A stretch of 64,000 nucleotides of DNA, from assembly GCA_963565915.1 (NCBI GenBank), contig OY751485.1, positions 2,852,001-2,916,000 of the forward strand, given 5' to 3'. Origin of the DNA: Entoloma clypeatum (lineage: Eukaryota; Basidiomycota; Agaricomycetes; Agaricales; Entolomataceae). The notes under the pieces are model-generated. The model saw only the letters and a program-made list of their open reading frames with translations, ran no database searches and was not told the DNA's origin. This document shows, piece after piece, positions 44,211 through 55,414 of this stretch. Numbering within the stretch: position 1 is the stretch's first letter; each line of letters opens with the position of its first letter. Position numbers and translations under genes: made by a program.

Positions 44211-46759
44211 TCAATCCATGTCGCTACTAATTTGGAATGTGCCGTTGCGTAACTGTAGGTTTTCGAAGACTGAGGAAAAGATTGTCAATGAACAACCGCA
44301 TTGGGATGTCAATCCAGACCAACGAACAGTAAGCACTACAAACTCTCTGTCACTCTTCCGATCGACGCTGGCCACAATACCACGAGACTCTTTTTCCTTC
44401 TCTTTCTCCTTCAACTTTTCCGATGCCCGCAAAGCGAGTTCAGATTTAATAGATACCTCGCCCGAAGCCTTGGCAACATGTTTCAAACAGAGAAGCCGTC
44501 GAGTCGTTAGGATTAGCTGTCGCGTCTTGGGTTTACTCGGGGGAACCGGAAGAGAAAGAGGAAGGAGGCGGCTGGCACGCCGTCGAAGTGACCTAGCTTC
44601 CACCGTAGATTGAAAAAGGACCTTTTCTCCGTCTGGCAGTCGCAATAGAACAGCGCTGTCCATCGATCAACTCCAGCCTTGGGTTTCTTTTTGATGGACG
44701 ACCAACTCACTAATCAACTTCATTGGCAGGACCATTGCCTTGCACAGGCGACGTGGTTTGGTTCCTGCCCCGTTGCGCCTGTTCAGATATTCGTGAATCG
44801 TCTGTAGAAGACATTGTGGGAACCTGTAGGGTCATGTTTTCCACTTTGAGAGCAACGGGGCCATCTTCAGAGGAACTTGTCGGAGAGCTGCCAGGCGAGA
44901 TTCGAACTAGACCCGAGGGCACAGGCTCCTTTGAAACGGTCAGAGTTGTATCACGGATCGTCATATCTGTCTCTCTCCTCGTTGGTGCGGGGCGGTCGGC
45001 TTCTCCCAAGGGTACTTGGGCGACCACAGAGGATGCGACAGTGTCATGTTGGCGTCTCTCGTATAACGGAGCATCACCGTCCGATGCCCATCCGACTTCA
45101 TCATCAGATCTCTCACTGCCAACGAGGTCATCCCAAGTGGCACCGACATCGTCCCACTCTTGATCATGGTTTCCACTGGGGGGCCGCTCTCGTTTAACAA
45201 GGCCAGGTTCAAGGGGAGGGTGAGGATCCGTCCAGAGAGTCTCCCAGTCCACACCAGTAAAGAATGGATGAGAACGAAGAGCGCGGATATCGTTTCGGGA
45301 GTCAGGACTACCTGCACCTAATCGCTCAACAGGGTCACGAATCTGACCAAGCTTATTAGCGAATACGACATACTTGGAAATTAGACATACAAGTAATCGT
45401 TTGACTAAATCTTGAGCTTGGATATCGAAACCCTCGGGGAAGGTATAGTCGAGTTTTTTGATCTTCTGCCACGTAAGGTAATCAGAAAGACCTTGAAACG
45501 CAAATCGGCCAGCAATCATCTGGTATATTATACATCCGAGAGCCCAGAAATCAGAGCTATGAAGGGAATTCAGATCTGGGTTCTTGAATGTGACAGTGAA
45601 AAAAGACTGACCTCTTGCTAGTCTCTTTCGCTTCAAGCAATTCCGGAGAAACATATTGCGCGGTCCCAACCCAAGTCTCTGCCTTCTCCACTGAAGCTGC
45701 TTGTAAGCTTGGTTGGAACCTCTTGAACAACGGGATTCTTACTTCCAGATTCCAAAACCTTCCCAGTTCCAAAATCCGTAATCTTGATCCTGTAATTATC
45801 ATCCAATAACAGGTTTTCAGGCTTCAGATCACTAAGATATGCGTCAGTCGAAGATACCGTTACGGAATTATGGATTGTTTTTGTGCGCACCGATGGATGA
45901 CGCCCTTTGAATGCATGTAGTCCAAAGCATCTACCACCTGTGCGGCATAATATCGAGCACAGACTATGCAGAGCGAGCCCAACTTTGAGATTAGGGACTG
46001 CATTTCGCCATTCCTTGCGAGATCGATCACAAAGTCTGGACAAACCAAAGTGAAAACACGAGAACGGGATAATGTGTTGAGGCGACGCACAAAGTCTCCA
46101 CTCGTCCTGAAAAGCATAAAAGAGCCGTACAATACCAGGGTGGCCAGCTCCAAGTTTGACCAAGGCATTTTTCTCAGCGAGGGCGGTGGCCATTTTGTCC
46201 TTTTTGATGAGATGCGCCTTCTCGAGGACTTTGATAGCGTACTGGTTACCACTGCGGATGTGGGTGACGAGTTTTACCTGGCGGACTTATGTGTGAGCAT
46301 GGCATTCGGTCAAGGAGAAAGGCAAGATCTGACCGTTGAATATGAGCCCTCCCCGAGTAAAGGTCCGAACTTGAAATCATCCACGGTGACGCCAGCATTC
46401 CTTGGCCGCGATTTTGAACGGGATTTGCTGGCTGCTGGCGAGTCGGCGTGATTTGGGCTGGGTACATCGGCAGTCGATGCAGTGGGTAGTCCGAGCTCGT
46501 CTGCAAGATATGAGGGGGGTTGAAAAGGGCGAGGCGTGCGGGAATGAGGACTTTGGGAGCGAGGAGCCGTGAATGCGCGGACTGGACGAGGAGGCGGCAA
46601 GGCCAAAGGGGATTGACCGGAATCGGAACTTGAAGTGGAAATGACAGAGGCATTCCTGCTGAGAGCAGAGAGGTCTGTGGACGGGGTGGCATCGTGGAGG
46701 ACAGCGTCGACCATCCCGTCCTCGCCGTATAGCAGTTCGCGGTCCAATCTCAAGTTCAC
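44211..46759 (-). CDS. PDK1/Pkh-type protein kinase, right copy
   Basis: Identical to 34906-37454 at a +9,305 offset, with the same eight-exon structure. Probably a duplicate representation of one locus. Confidence 0.84.
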
Positions 46760-47172
46760 GTGCCACGATGTTTTACATCTCTTTTATTTCAAAAACTACA
46801 AGAGGGATAACAGTACCATGTATGTATGCGATTAGGATGCTAGAGTGCTTCAATGCTATGCCAGAGAAAATGATAACCAATCCGATAAATGCGATAACGA
46901 TAATCAAAGATGAGAGTAGAACGAACAGCACAGGCCAGACAGAAGTAAACAGGCTTGGGTCGCCATCCTGAATGGAGTGGGGGAGGAAAGCATGACGAGT
47001 CGTTATAGCAGGACAAAGCAAGAATTTTTTTTTCCGCTGAATAGCGATAAGGATAACAGAACGACGAGATGAAAGCAGTCTTGCGACGTCCGACGAACAG
47101 TTTGAACGTCGACAGCATTAGGCGAGCGAAACGGCGATGAAGCCGAACGGTAAGTGCCTCCGAGTGGATAAA

Positions 47173-48879
47173 TTAAGCATCAGCGATAGCAAAAGAATGA
47201 TCCCAGCTCGCCGCGACGCGTCGGACGGAGGACAGTCCAGCACCGGAAGGTGGCTTGTAAGCATTGGGTGGGGGCATCTCCACTGTTTGTGACTGAGCGA
47301 CAGACGCGGGATAGTCATACGTGGAGTCGAAATCGAAGAATTTGTCAAAGTCTTCAGAGCAGGTCCGATCGCCAGTGCTGGTTGTTCGATAGGGCTGGCT
47401 TGCTGTGGCTGCCAGGTCCGCGGAAGGCTGCGACGACGGCCCCGTTGCGGCGGCGTTTTCTATCGCACTCATCGTCATTGAAAGCAGTGATGAGATTGGC
47501 TCCGTATCTGCAGGTGCGACCAGGTTCGGCTGCGTTGGCGTAGAAAGCTCCCATCCGTGCGGTAGAGCTGACCAGTCAAACGCATCCTGATTGAGAATAC
47601 TGGCCCAAGGGAGCAATTCACCCAATTCTACCTCGAATGAACGGCTTGCACCTGCGAGATCCTGAAAAGGGTCGAACTGCACTTGGAAACAATTGTTTCC
47701 ATCCGCATTGCTCAAGGCGTTATTGTATGAAGTTGTGAACTCAGGGTTCTCGAACGTCCAAGCCTCCATATTATTTAGGGCCATATTTGGGAGATGGAAG
47801 GAGAATGTATTCTGTTATGGCGAGGTCAATTGAGTCCCCGATGTAAGATAAGATGAAAGACGTACGTCTGTTGCGACAGCTGTCCTTGACGCTCCGTCAG
47901 GTAGGACATAGGTGTTGGCGTCCTCTGATGAAAAGGCACCGACCTGTTGCGTCGGGTGTTGATATTGGTCCTGGTGCAGGTCCTGTTCGGATTGAGGAAT
48001 TTGATATGATTGTTGCTTTTGCTGTTGATGTTGTTTGCGTGCCACCAGGTATGATGGATCCTCCGGTCGCAGACGGCGGGACGATGATCGATAATGGGAT
48101 GTAGCCTCAGGCTGAGGCTGGACGAGGGGGGGTCCTTGAAGGAAATGGTGAGATAGTAATTGCTCCTGTGAAGCTTCTGGCTGGGTGCGATAGTAAGGAC
48201 GCGTCGGTAGCGGTTGAGCAGTGGCAGGAGCCATAAGGGAAGGATCTATAGCACATGGGGTGCTGGCGGTGGCATCGACCGACGCGTGAATATCCTGGCT
48301 GTGCTGTGGCTCTAACCAAGTCGTGACGGGACTAGGTGAGTTAGCGGCTGATAGAGGAGGTGAGGGGCCTGCAAGACCATATTGCGAAGGTATTACAGCT
48401 GGATAAGCCGCTGTGAGAGGGAATGGAAGAGTCCCCAAGGCAGGGGTATTCTGAGCTGACGAGGCCGCAGAGGTGCGGCGCTTGGATCGCTTCGGGCCCA
48501 AACGGCCCTCGGCCTTGAGCTGCTTTTTCTCCTCCCTTTCGCGATCCTTCTCCGCCTTGCTCTTCGGATTGTACCGGTATTGGGGATACATCATAGCGTG
48601 TTCGAGCTTCTTCATTTCGGCGCGACGTTCGTACTCAGCCTTGATGTTTGGATCAATCGTCTTCCACATTTGAGAGATGATTTTAGAAATGTCGGCTTGG
48701 GATCGCGAGGAGCCCGGGTTCTGAGCAGCCAGGGCCTGCGACATGTCGGCTCGATAGAGGATCCACGAATTGGGGGGACGGGGAATTTTACCATCAGAGG
48801 CATCCTCGAGAGGGGCGGGAGTGGAGGCAGATGAGGACATGGGGTGAGCCACTAGAAATTTAGGCGCGTTATCACCCAT
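47173..48879 (-). CDS. HMG-box transcription factor (Ste11/Prf1/MATA-HMG type), complete copy
   Basis: Two exons, 48879-47866 and 47811-47173 (54-bp intron GTACGT..AACAG), 550 residues. The HMG box begins near residue 31: IPRPPNSWILYRADM, SRSQADISKIISQMWKTIDP and EYERRAEMKKLEHAMMYPQYRY, then a basic KSKAEKDREREEKK tail. This sequence-specific class includes fungal Ste11/Prf1-like pheromone and sexual-development regulators; the exact role is not shown. The central region is Pro/Ser- and Gln-rich (KQHQQQKQQSYQ) and the C-terminus acidic (EDFDKFFDFD), suggesting an activation domain. A TATA-like TTTATATA lies ~15 bp upstream of the ATG at 48879. A longer ORF upstream of that ATG has no domain and is unlikely. 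Confidence 0.87.
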
Positions 48880-49445
48880 GTCGAGCGAGTATATAAAGTC
48901 GCGGTGAGATAGAGAAATGGCTGGGCCAGGTTGAAGTGGGCGTTTGTGGGTCCGTGTTTGACTGTTTGTCATACCAAACTTGCCTTCACGTGCGCCCTGG
49001 TTAAATACTCGCCAAAGCTGGCCACAAAAGTCCACGATCCTGTGCCACCCATTGTCCAGCTGGCCGCTTGGAAGGTGGCGAGGTCGGCGGCGCTTTGAGA
49101 GACCCGCTTTGGCACCATCCTGCATCTGTCAACGGAACGGTTTATCAGAGGGAATACATACATATGGCCGTTGCACGCATAAAGCGCGACGACTGTCTTG
49201 TTCACATTCGTATCGCGATCACACGTGATGAACTCATGAATCAGACTCTTTGATGTCCATGAATTTGAATTGCAAGCAAGACATGATGCATATCGGTACA
49301 AGTACACAGATTTTAAGAGAAAAGCGATGAAATGAAAGCGACTCAGTGCTCAAGGAAACGAGCGACGGCGCAGGGGACGGGATGACAGAAAGGGTGAGCG
49401 ACAAGAAACAAGCATCGGCGCATGTCAGTGGCCTGAGCTCAATAC
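48880..49445. other. Intergenic region upstream of the HMG-box gene
   Basis: About 565 bp holding the HMG-gene promoter and the 3' UTR of the RRM gene. ORFs here have no recognisable content. Confidence 0.5.
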
Positions 49446-50302
49446 TCAGTACCCTCCTCCATATCCTACAAACGCAACAGTCAGACGCCGATGCAGGTGT
49501 TAACATTCAGGCTGACCTCCTTGTTGGTAACCTCCCCCATAACCGCCACCACCTCCACCTCCTTGGTATCCACCTCCTTGGTATCCTCCTCCTCCACTGT
49601 ACCCTCCACCTCCGCTTCCACTGTACCCTCCGCTTCCACCTAGGGTACCTGGATTAGATTGACGCGATCAGTGGGTGGGACGTTGAACCTACCGTAGCTT
49701 CCTCCACCACCGTAGCCTGATACCGAAAATCAATCGAGAAGAATCAGGCGGTTGAAATAAAATGCGAACCTCCGCCTCCGCCTCCGCCACCACCAGATCC
49801 TTTGGCGTTAGCGAGGTTAACTCTGATGCGCCGGCCATCGACCTCTTGTTCATTCAGACCAGCGATCGCAGCATCGGCTTCTGGGCCGCTACTATACGTG
49901 ACAAAACCGAAACCACGCGAACGACCAGTGTCGCGGTCGCGCATCACGATGGACTACACAGATATCAGCCGATTACATCTTACAACAGCAGAAAGACAGC
50001 GCAGAAGAGCATGTAAACGAGAGACAAGATTGCGCACATCAAGGACCTGACCAAACTCGGAAAATGCCTATAATTGGAAAGCATATGTTGTTAAAAGATC
50101 TAATCGAGGGCAACAGAACTGGAGAGTGTGCATGCTGCGACCCTCAAACTGACTTGACGCAAAGTGTCGTCCGTAGTGTTCCAACTCAGATTACTGTGTA
50201 TACAAGGCACAAAGCGACAGTTAGCTTCGCTTCCCCTCTACAGGAAAGCATAATCAAGACCATGTAGCAATTGACTGACCCAACATAAACTTTCGCAGAC
50301 AT
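49446..50302 (-). CDS. Glycine-rich RNA-binding protein with one RRM
   Basis: Seven short exons: 50302-50280, 50193-50154, 50067-50038, 49953-49770, 49716-49693, 49648-49517 and 49465-49446, 150 residues. The joined N-terminus [14 protein letters not shown] carries RNP2 (VYVGNL). RNP1 is [11 protein letters not shown], followed by [18 protein letters not shown]. The C-terminal third is Gly/Tyr/Ser repeats ([17 protein letters not shown] pattern) ending GGYGGGY. Such cold-inducible GRP/RBP proteins bind mRNA and pre-mRNA and may act as RNA chaperones. Four exons are 20-30 nt long. Every exon sum is in frame, supporting the model. Without splicing, only the RRM exon looks like an ORF. Confidence 0.88.
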
Positions 50303-50668
50303 GACGATAGCTTTTTAATATATAGGAGTCTGTTACACGAGTCCTGGAACCGAAAACCGAGACAAAAACCGGAGACAAGGTTGGTGTGGTGGTTGAAGAG
50401 AAGAAGGGACACCTTCAATCACGATGGACCTTATCTTTTATAGGTTTGAGATCATTACAAACTCCGCCCCTTACCTCAGCGAACTCGTGTTCCAACTTCG
50501 ACTTCGATTTCCACGATCATTTCACCATATAAAAATGCAAATGTTATATAGAGGTAGAGTGCTAGAGTGAGATAGATGATAACGCGATCCATTTTATGGA
50601 CCTCCATAGATGATCGTTACATAATTGTGCAGTCGTAAAAAGTCGTCAACAAAATCAAAATCCCCCAG
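50303..50668. other. Intergenic region between the ABC transporter and the RRM gene
   Basis: About 365 bp, AT-rich toward the transporter 3' end. It contains the RRM-gene promoter. No gene is seen. Confidence 0.5.
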
Positions 50669-53600
50669 TTATGATTTCCGGTCCTTCTCCTTCTTTTCCT
50701 TCTTCGATTTACTCTTGACAGAATCCCCTTTGACACTGCCGGATGGACTGTCATTGTTCAGTGTACTCTCGTCCATCGAGGCTCTTGGAGAGTCTCTCCT
50801 GAGACCTGGGATTATCAACGAACTTTGACGCCGAGTGGTTATGGAGATCCTCCGTGCGAGACGTTGGAAGTTTTGTGACGAAATGCGTTTTCGCTTGGGC
50901 TCGTTGTCGGGATCTGGTGTATTCGTGCGTGACGGCGGTGAGTTAACACTTGCTCCAAAGGTGACCGCAGGTCCAGGAATGGGTGTCGAGACTCGTTCAG
51001 ATTGTGAATCATTGGACATTGGGAATGCAAGCGGCCCCGCGACGGCGGGAGCGGACGGCCCATCAAGAGGTTGAGTAGAAGTCGTATCCACGTTCGGGAT
51101 CGCCGAGTCAACAGTCACCGCCTCTTCGGAACCAGAGGTCGGGAACGCGATAGGGGAAGATTCTTCCAGACTCTCTCCAACAAGGACCTGAGCCTCCGGA
51201 GTTGATTCCACCACCAGTCGAGAAGTCCCGTCGTTGACTTCTTCTTCTGCCTCTACAACAGCGGATGATTCTGGCAACCGAGGGTCAGCCTGTTCCGGCT
51301 TGGACTCCTCGACTGCGTAACCAGACACTTCTGTCTTGATATTGTTATCCTCCACAGGCTCTTCCGCGGTGGAAACCTGCTCTGCCCACATCGCTGCGAA
51401 AAAGCCATCGAGGGCGAGAAGTTCCTTGTGATTTCCGCGCTCCACAATCTGGCCATCCTTGAGAACCAGGATGCTACAAATGATTCATAGTCAATTGAAT
51501 AAGTCAGGTAAGAAAGAGTAATGACATACACATCAGCTGAAGCAATGGTCTAAACTATATCAGCAAAATATTGCTGGCGGGGTCACGAGGACAAAAACAC
51601 ACCGACAAACGGTGAGCGATTGACAAGGAAGATCGGCCCTTCACGAGATTTTGCAAAGCCTTCTGAATGTCCTTCTCTGTCGCCGTGTCCAGAGCGCTAA
51701 CAAATAAACAAAGATCAGTCATGCGATGCCTCGCACAAAAAGCCCTTACCTCGTGGCTTCATCCAGAAGTAGTATCGGAGGGTTCTTCAGCAGAGTCCTT
51801 GCTATAGCAACTCGCTGCTTCTCCCCACCACTGAGCCTGATACCTCGCTCACCAACTTTGGTTTCATAACCTTGGGGAAAGAACACTCGATCAAAAAAAA
51901 TCAAGAGTGAAAGGGAAGTTCACTGACCATCAGAGAAACTCATGATTTTGTCGTGCATCTGCGCTGATTTGGCCGCAGCCTCGATTTCGTCGAGCGATGC
52001 TCCAAACTTTCCATACCTAATTGACTAATATTTCAGCGGATCTGAACAACCAGAACCAGATGAACATGGCATACCCGATGTTGTAAGAGATGCTGGAATT
52101 GAACAAAATGGAATCCTGAGGTACAACGCCAATAGCTTGTCGCAGGCTCTTCTGCGTAACATCACTTTGGTAATGTATCAGCAGAATGTCAGAGGAGACA
52201 AGCTTCGTAACACACCGAATGTCTTGTCCATCGATGAGGATCCTGCCTTCTCCTTCCTTGAGGTCATAGAACCGGTAAAGCAGGCGTAGAATCGTAGACT
52301 TTCCAGCCCCAGACTCGCCGACCAGGGCGACAGATGATCCCTTTGAAACTTTGAAAGAAACACCGTTCAATGCAGTTGTTCGTCCATCGTATGAGAAATT
52401 GACATTTTCTGCCATACCAATGATGAATGTTCGTTGCGGATAACTCGACTTTGGACGCACCAAATTCAATCTCCCCATCGTTCACAATCATATCGGCAGC
52501 ATCAGGTTTATCGTTAACCTCAGTCGGCTCGTTGAGTAGGTCGAGGAGCTTCTCGGTGTCAACAAGGGATTGGTTTGTGGATCGGTAAATATATCCAAGT
52601 TGATTGAGAGGTCCGTAGAGCTAAACATCAATGCAAGTGAACAGGACATGGATTCAAAGCTAACGATATGCTCACCTGGGCAAGGTAGGTTACGAAGAGA
52701 ACAAAGTCACCAGAGTCAGACAACCCTTTAGTAACCCGTAGGGCAACAATCATGGAACCAATGAGGAGACCGAGAGTCTGGCAAAGAGATTGAACACTGG
52801 AAAATTATTCGGCAACGCATAACGTACGATGATCAAGTTTTGAAGCATATTCAAGAGATTGAGCGAGACTAATGACGGTGGCGTGTCATTGGAGGAAAGA
52901 TAGCGGAAGACAGGAAAGCCTTACTGATGACCTTGTATTCCAATCCTTGGTACTCGCGAAGGGCATCTCTGTAACGTTCTCCTTCATGCTCTTCTCCACC
53001 GAAATATTTCACGGTCTCATAATTCAGTAAGCAATCAGTGTGAATACCCCTGGTGACCTATGGCAAGTATTGACTGCAGTTCACAACAGGAAAGTAAGAA
53101 AACCTTTACCACATCTCGTTCATTCATCTTTCGCCTGATCTTGGTGCGCCATCGGGTAAGCACCACGCTGGCAGCAACTTGAAAGCGAATGCAAATAGAA
53201 TAAGACGCTGGGACGAGAGCATCACATGAACTCACCATAAGCAAACATGACGAAAGAGATGACGATGGCCAGAGACCATTCGAAGAGGATGGAGAACGCT
53301 ACCAGGGCGACGAGAATATCGATAAAGGTAGGAACAATATTAAACAGAATAAGCTATGAAGAAAGGATTAAAACAACGAAAACAAGTTATGAGTCGAGGA
53401 GCGGACCTCGAAGCTGCGATTGATGGCAGCGCCACGGTCCAGGACGCGCAAGATTTCACCAGTTTTCCGTCTGGTGTGCCATGCAAAGGAAAGGTTCAGC
53501 AAGTGATCGAAGGATAACTGAGACATTTCTGGGGGAAAGATTGCATGAGATATGTGGATATTATCCAAATGCACATGACTTGCCTCTGTCGGAGTATTGC

Positions 53601-54934
53601 ATGACAGGAGCCCAAAGGGACTGATGAAGGAAAGTGAACAACATCCTGAAAAAATTGAACAGGGAGGCATACATCGCGTACGGCGGCTAGACCTCCGCTG
53701 CCTTGTAAAAATCGCAATCCAACATAGACGAACAAGAATGGCCAAGGTGATTGTCGGTCTTCAAGTGCGCGCACAAGCTGTGCAAGTGCAAGGGGCATTG
53801 CGAGATTGACGACACGGCCCAGCAATAGGATAACAATACAAAGGGACTATGGACAACACAATCAGAGGTCAGCGGATGGTTGCACGAGACAAATGGAGAA
53901 GAATGTTACCGCAAGAAGTTGGAGATAGCGATCTTTGGATGGCCACAAGTATGGGCCGAGATGCCGGGTCCTCCTCCAAAGTTCACTCCACGATGGATCA
54001 AGTGAGATTTCGGGTTTGACATTGGTCTGTGTGCCAGAGTCAATCAGCCGGGACATAGATGGTTGAATTGAGAATAACCTTGGTGTCCACGGCCGTTGAA
54101 GGAGAAGGAGTGGGAGCGCGAGTTGTGGGGGCTGAATAGTCTGAACGGGTGGTGCGGAATGTTCCGTATTTGGAGGAGTCACCGAGGGCAGGCGAGGCAG
54201 GGGAAAGACCAGTAGACGGCTGTGGCGTCGGGGCAAGGAGCAAGGAGGACGAGGTAGGAAGATGTTCTATGCTGCCGTCGGATTGCACGGTGGTGTAAAG
54301 GGTCCGAGGGGTGAGGAGGGCGGCCAAGAGCGGAACGAAAAGAAGAACACGAAGGACAGGGAAAGCGAAATGAAGCAGAACAGGAAGAGGGACGGTGGAC
54401 GGTGCTTTGTGAAGGGAAGGATGAGCGGTGAAGAGATATGAATTGCACAGGTGGTAATAACTTACCAGTGAGAAGGGCCTTGACTTTGGAGCCGAGCAGG
54501 ATGGCCAGAGCGACATCGAGGGCGAAGGCGGTGGCAATAGCTAGTTTGACCCGAGTCAAGAACCAGACCTGGACACCTTGAAGTTCTTTCCAGGTTCCGA
54601 GAGCAGCCAGACCTGCAAATGCGACCAGACCAATGACTGCATTAATCTCGATGCCTGTGTGGCGGGGCCATTGCTTGTAAACAACTGCTTGGACGGCAAA
54701 GGTGAGGCCATCAAGAAGAAAAGTTAAAGCAGAGAGGGAAAGTAAGGATAAGATGAGAGTGCGACGGGGAACATGGGACGCGACGACGACGGGGGTGATG
54801 GGGGACGGGGAGAAGGGTGGCGGGGGACGGAGGAAGAGGAGAGAGAGGAGGACGAGGAGGACGAAAGCAGGAGATGCAGCTCTGATGGAGAAGACTGCGA
54901 GAGACGCAGAGATGAACGTCGCCGCCGACACCAT
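50669..54934 (-). CDS. Hmt1/ABCB6-type half-size ABC transporter
   Basis: A multi-exon gene of about 1,000-1,100 residues. The N-terminus has several hydrophobic segments ([34 protein letters not shown]), like the extra membrane domain of fission-yeast Hmt1, a vacuolar transporter of glutathione/phytochelatin-metal complexes. The ABC membrane domain follows ([39 protein letters not shown]). The nucleotide-binding domain has Walker [10 protein letters not shown], a Q-loop VPQDSILFN, a signature [16 protein letters not shown] with Walker [13 protein letters not shown], and the H-loop SIAHRLST. The last ~250 residues are an acidic, Ser-rich tail ending in a Lys-rich segment ([15 protein letters not shown]), longer than usual for this family. 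The start at 54934 begins the first hydrophobic segment. Confidence 0.88.
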
Positions 54935-55040
54935 GGTCGTCGCGAGAGCAAGAAAATAGTTGGGCTCCGCCTCTTATAATCGTCTCAACACGTGTTGTTA
55001 TCAAGAAAAAACGTGTTCTTGAGCAATGTGATATCCCGAA

Positions 55041-55352
55041 TTATTGGGCCCGCCCCTCCAGTCCCTTCGCCAGTTCCTCCAGCTCTTCCCGCACCTCTTC
55101 CACTTTCTCCCCCTCACCTCTCAGGATACCCCGATGGTGTATTTTCACCACTCTCCTCCCTTCTTCCGCAAAAGAGTATGAACTTTCCACAGAGCCGTCG
55201 ATCTCTGATCTTGCTCCATCAGTCTGCTCCACATGGGGTCTCGAGGGGACCAGCGAGGACACGTCCTGTCCCGACGCTCGTAGCAATGCCAGGTCGCGCA
55301 ACACTGCAGCAAGCGGGAATGTCTTTTCCTTGGAGCCTTTGCTCTTTGACAT
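55041..55352 (-). CDS. Small charged protein, unknown
   Basis: A single-exon 103-residue ORF. It has a basic start (MSKSKGSKEKTFPL), a predicted helix (AAVLRDLALLRAS), a middle without hydrophobic segments, and an acidic amphipathic C-terminal helix (GEKVEEVREELEELAKGLEG). It sits on the same strand, ~105 bp upstream of the ABC transporter. The balanced composition suggests a real small protein, but no family is recognised. Confidence 0.5.
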   Translation of the reverse strand: MSKSKGSKEKTFPLAAVLRDLALLRASGQDVSSLVPSRPHVEQTDGARSEIDGSVESSYSFAEEGRRVVKIHHRGILRGEGEKVEEVREELEELAKGLEGRAQ

Positions 55353-55414
55353 CGATATCCGAGGTTAGAACAAGGAAGTTATTGACTGCTATTTGGCTCC
55401 ACCAATGTACATAC

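Larger units (their letters stand above)
39651..48755. repeat. 9,105-bp block, right copy (repeats 30346-39450)
   Basis: It begins with the first base after the gap and ends inside the HMG-box gene, beyond which the sequence is unique. See the left copy for the evidence that this is an unmerged contig overlap. Confidence 0.9.

Noticed and set aside
39651..46759. True tandem gene duplication of SSL1, ILV6 and PDK1
   Set aside because: Identity without indels and breakpoints exactly at the gap are better explained by an assembly overlap. Kept only as a point to be checked with read depth.
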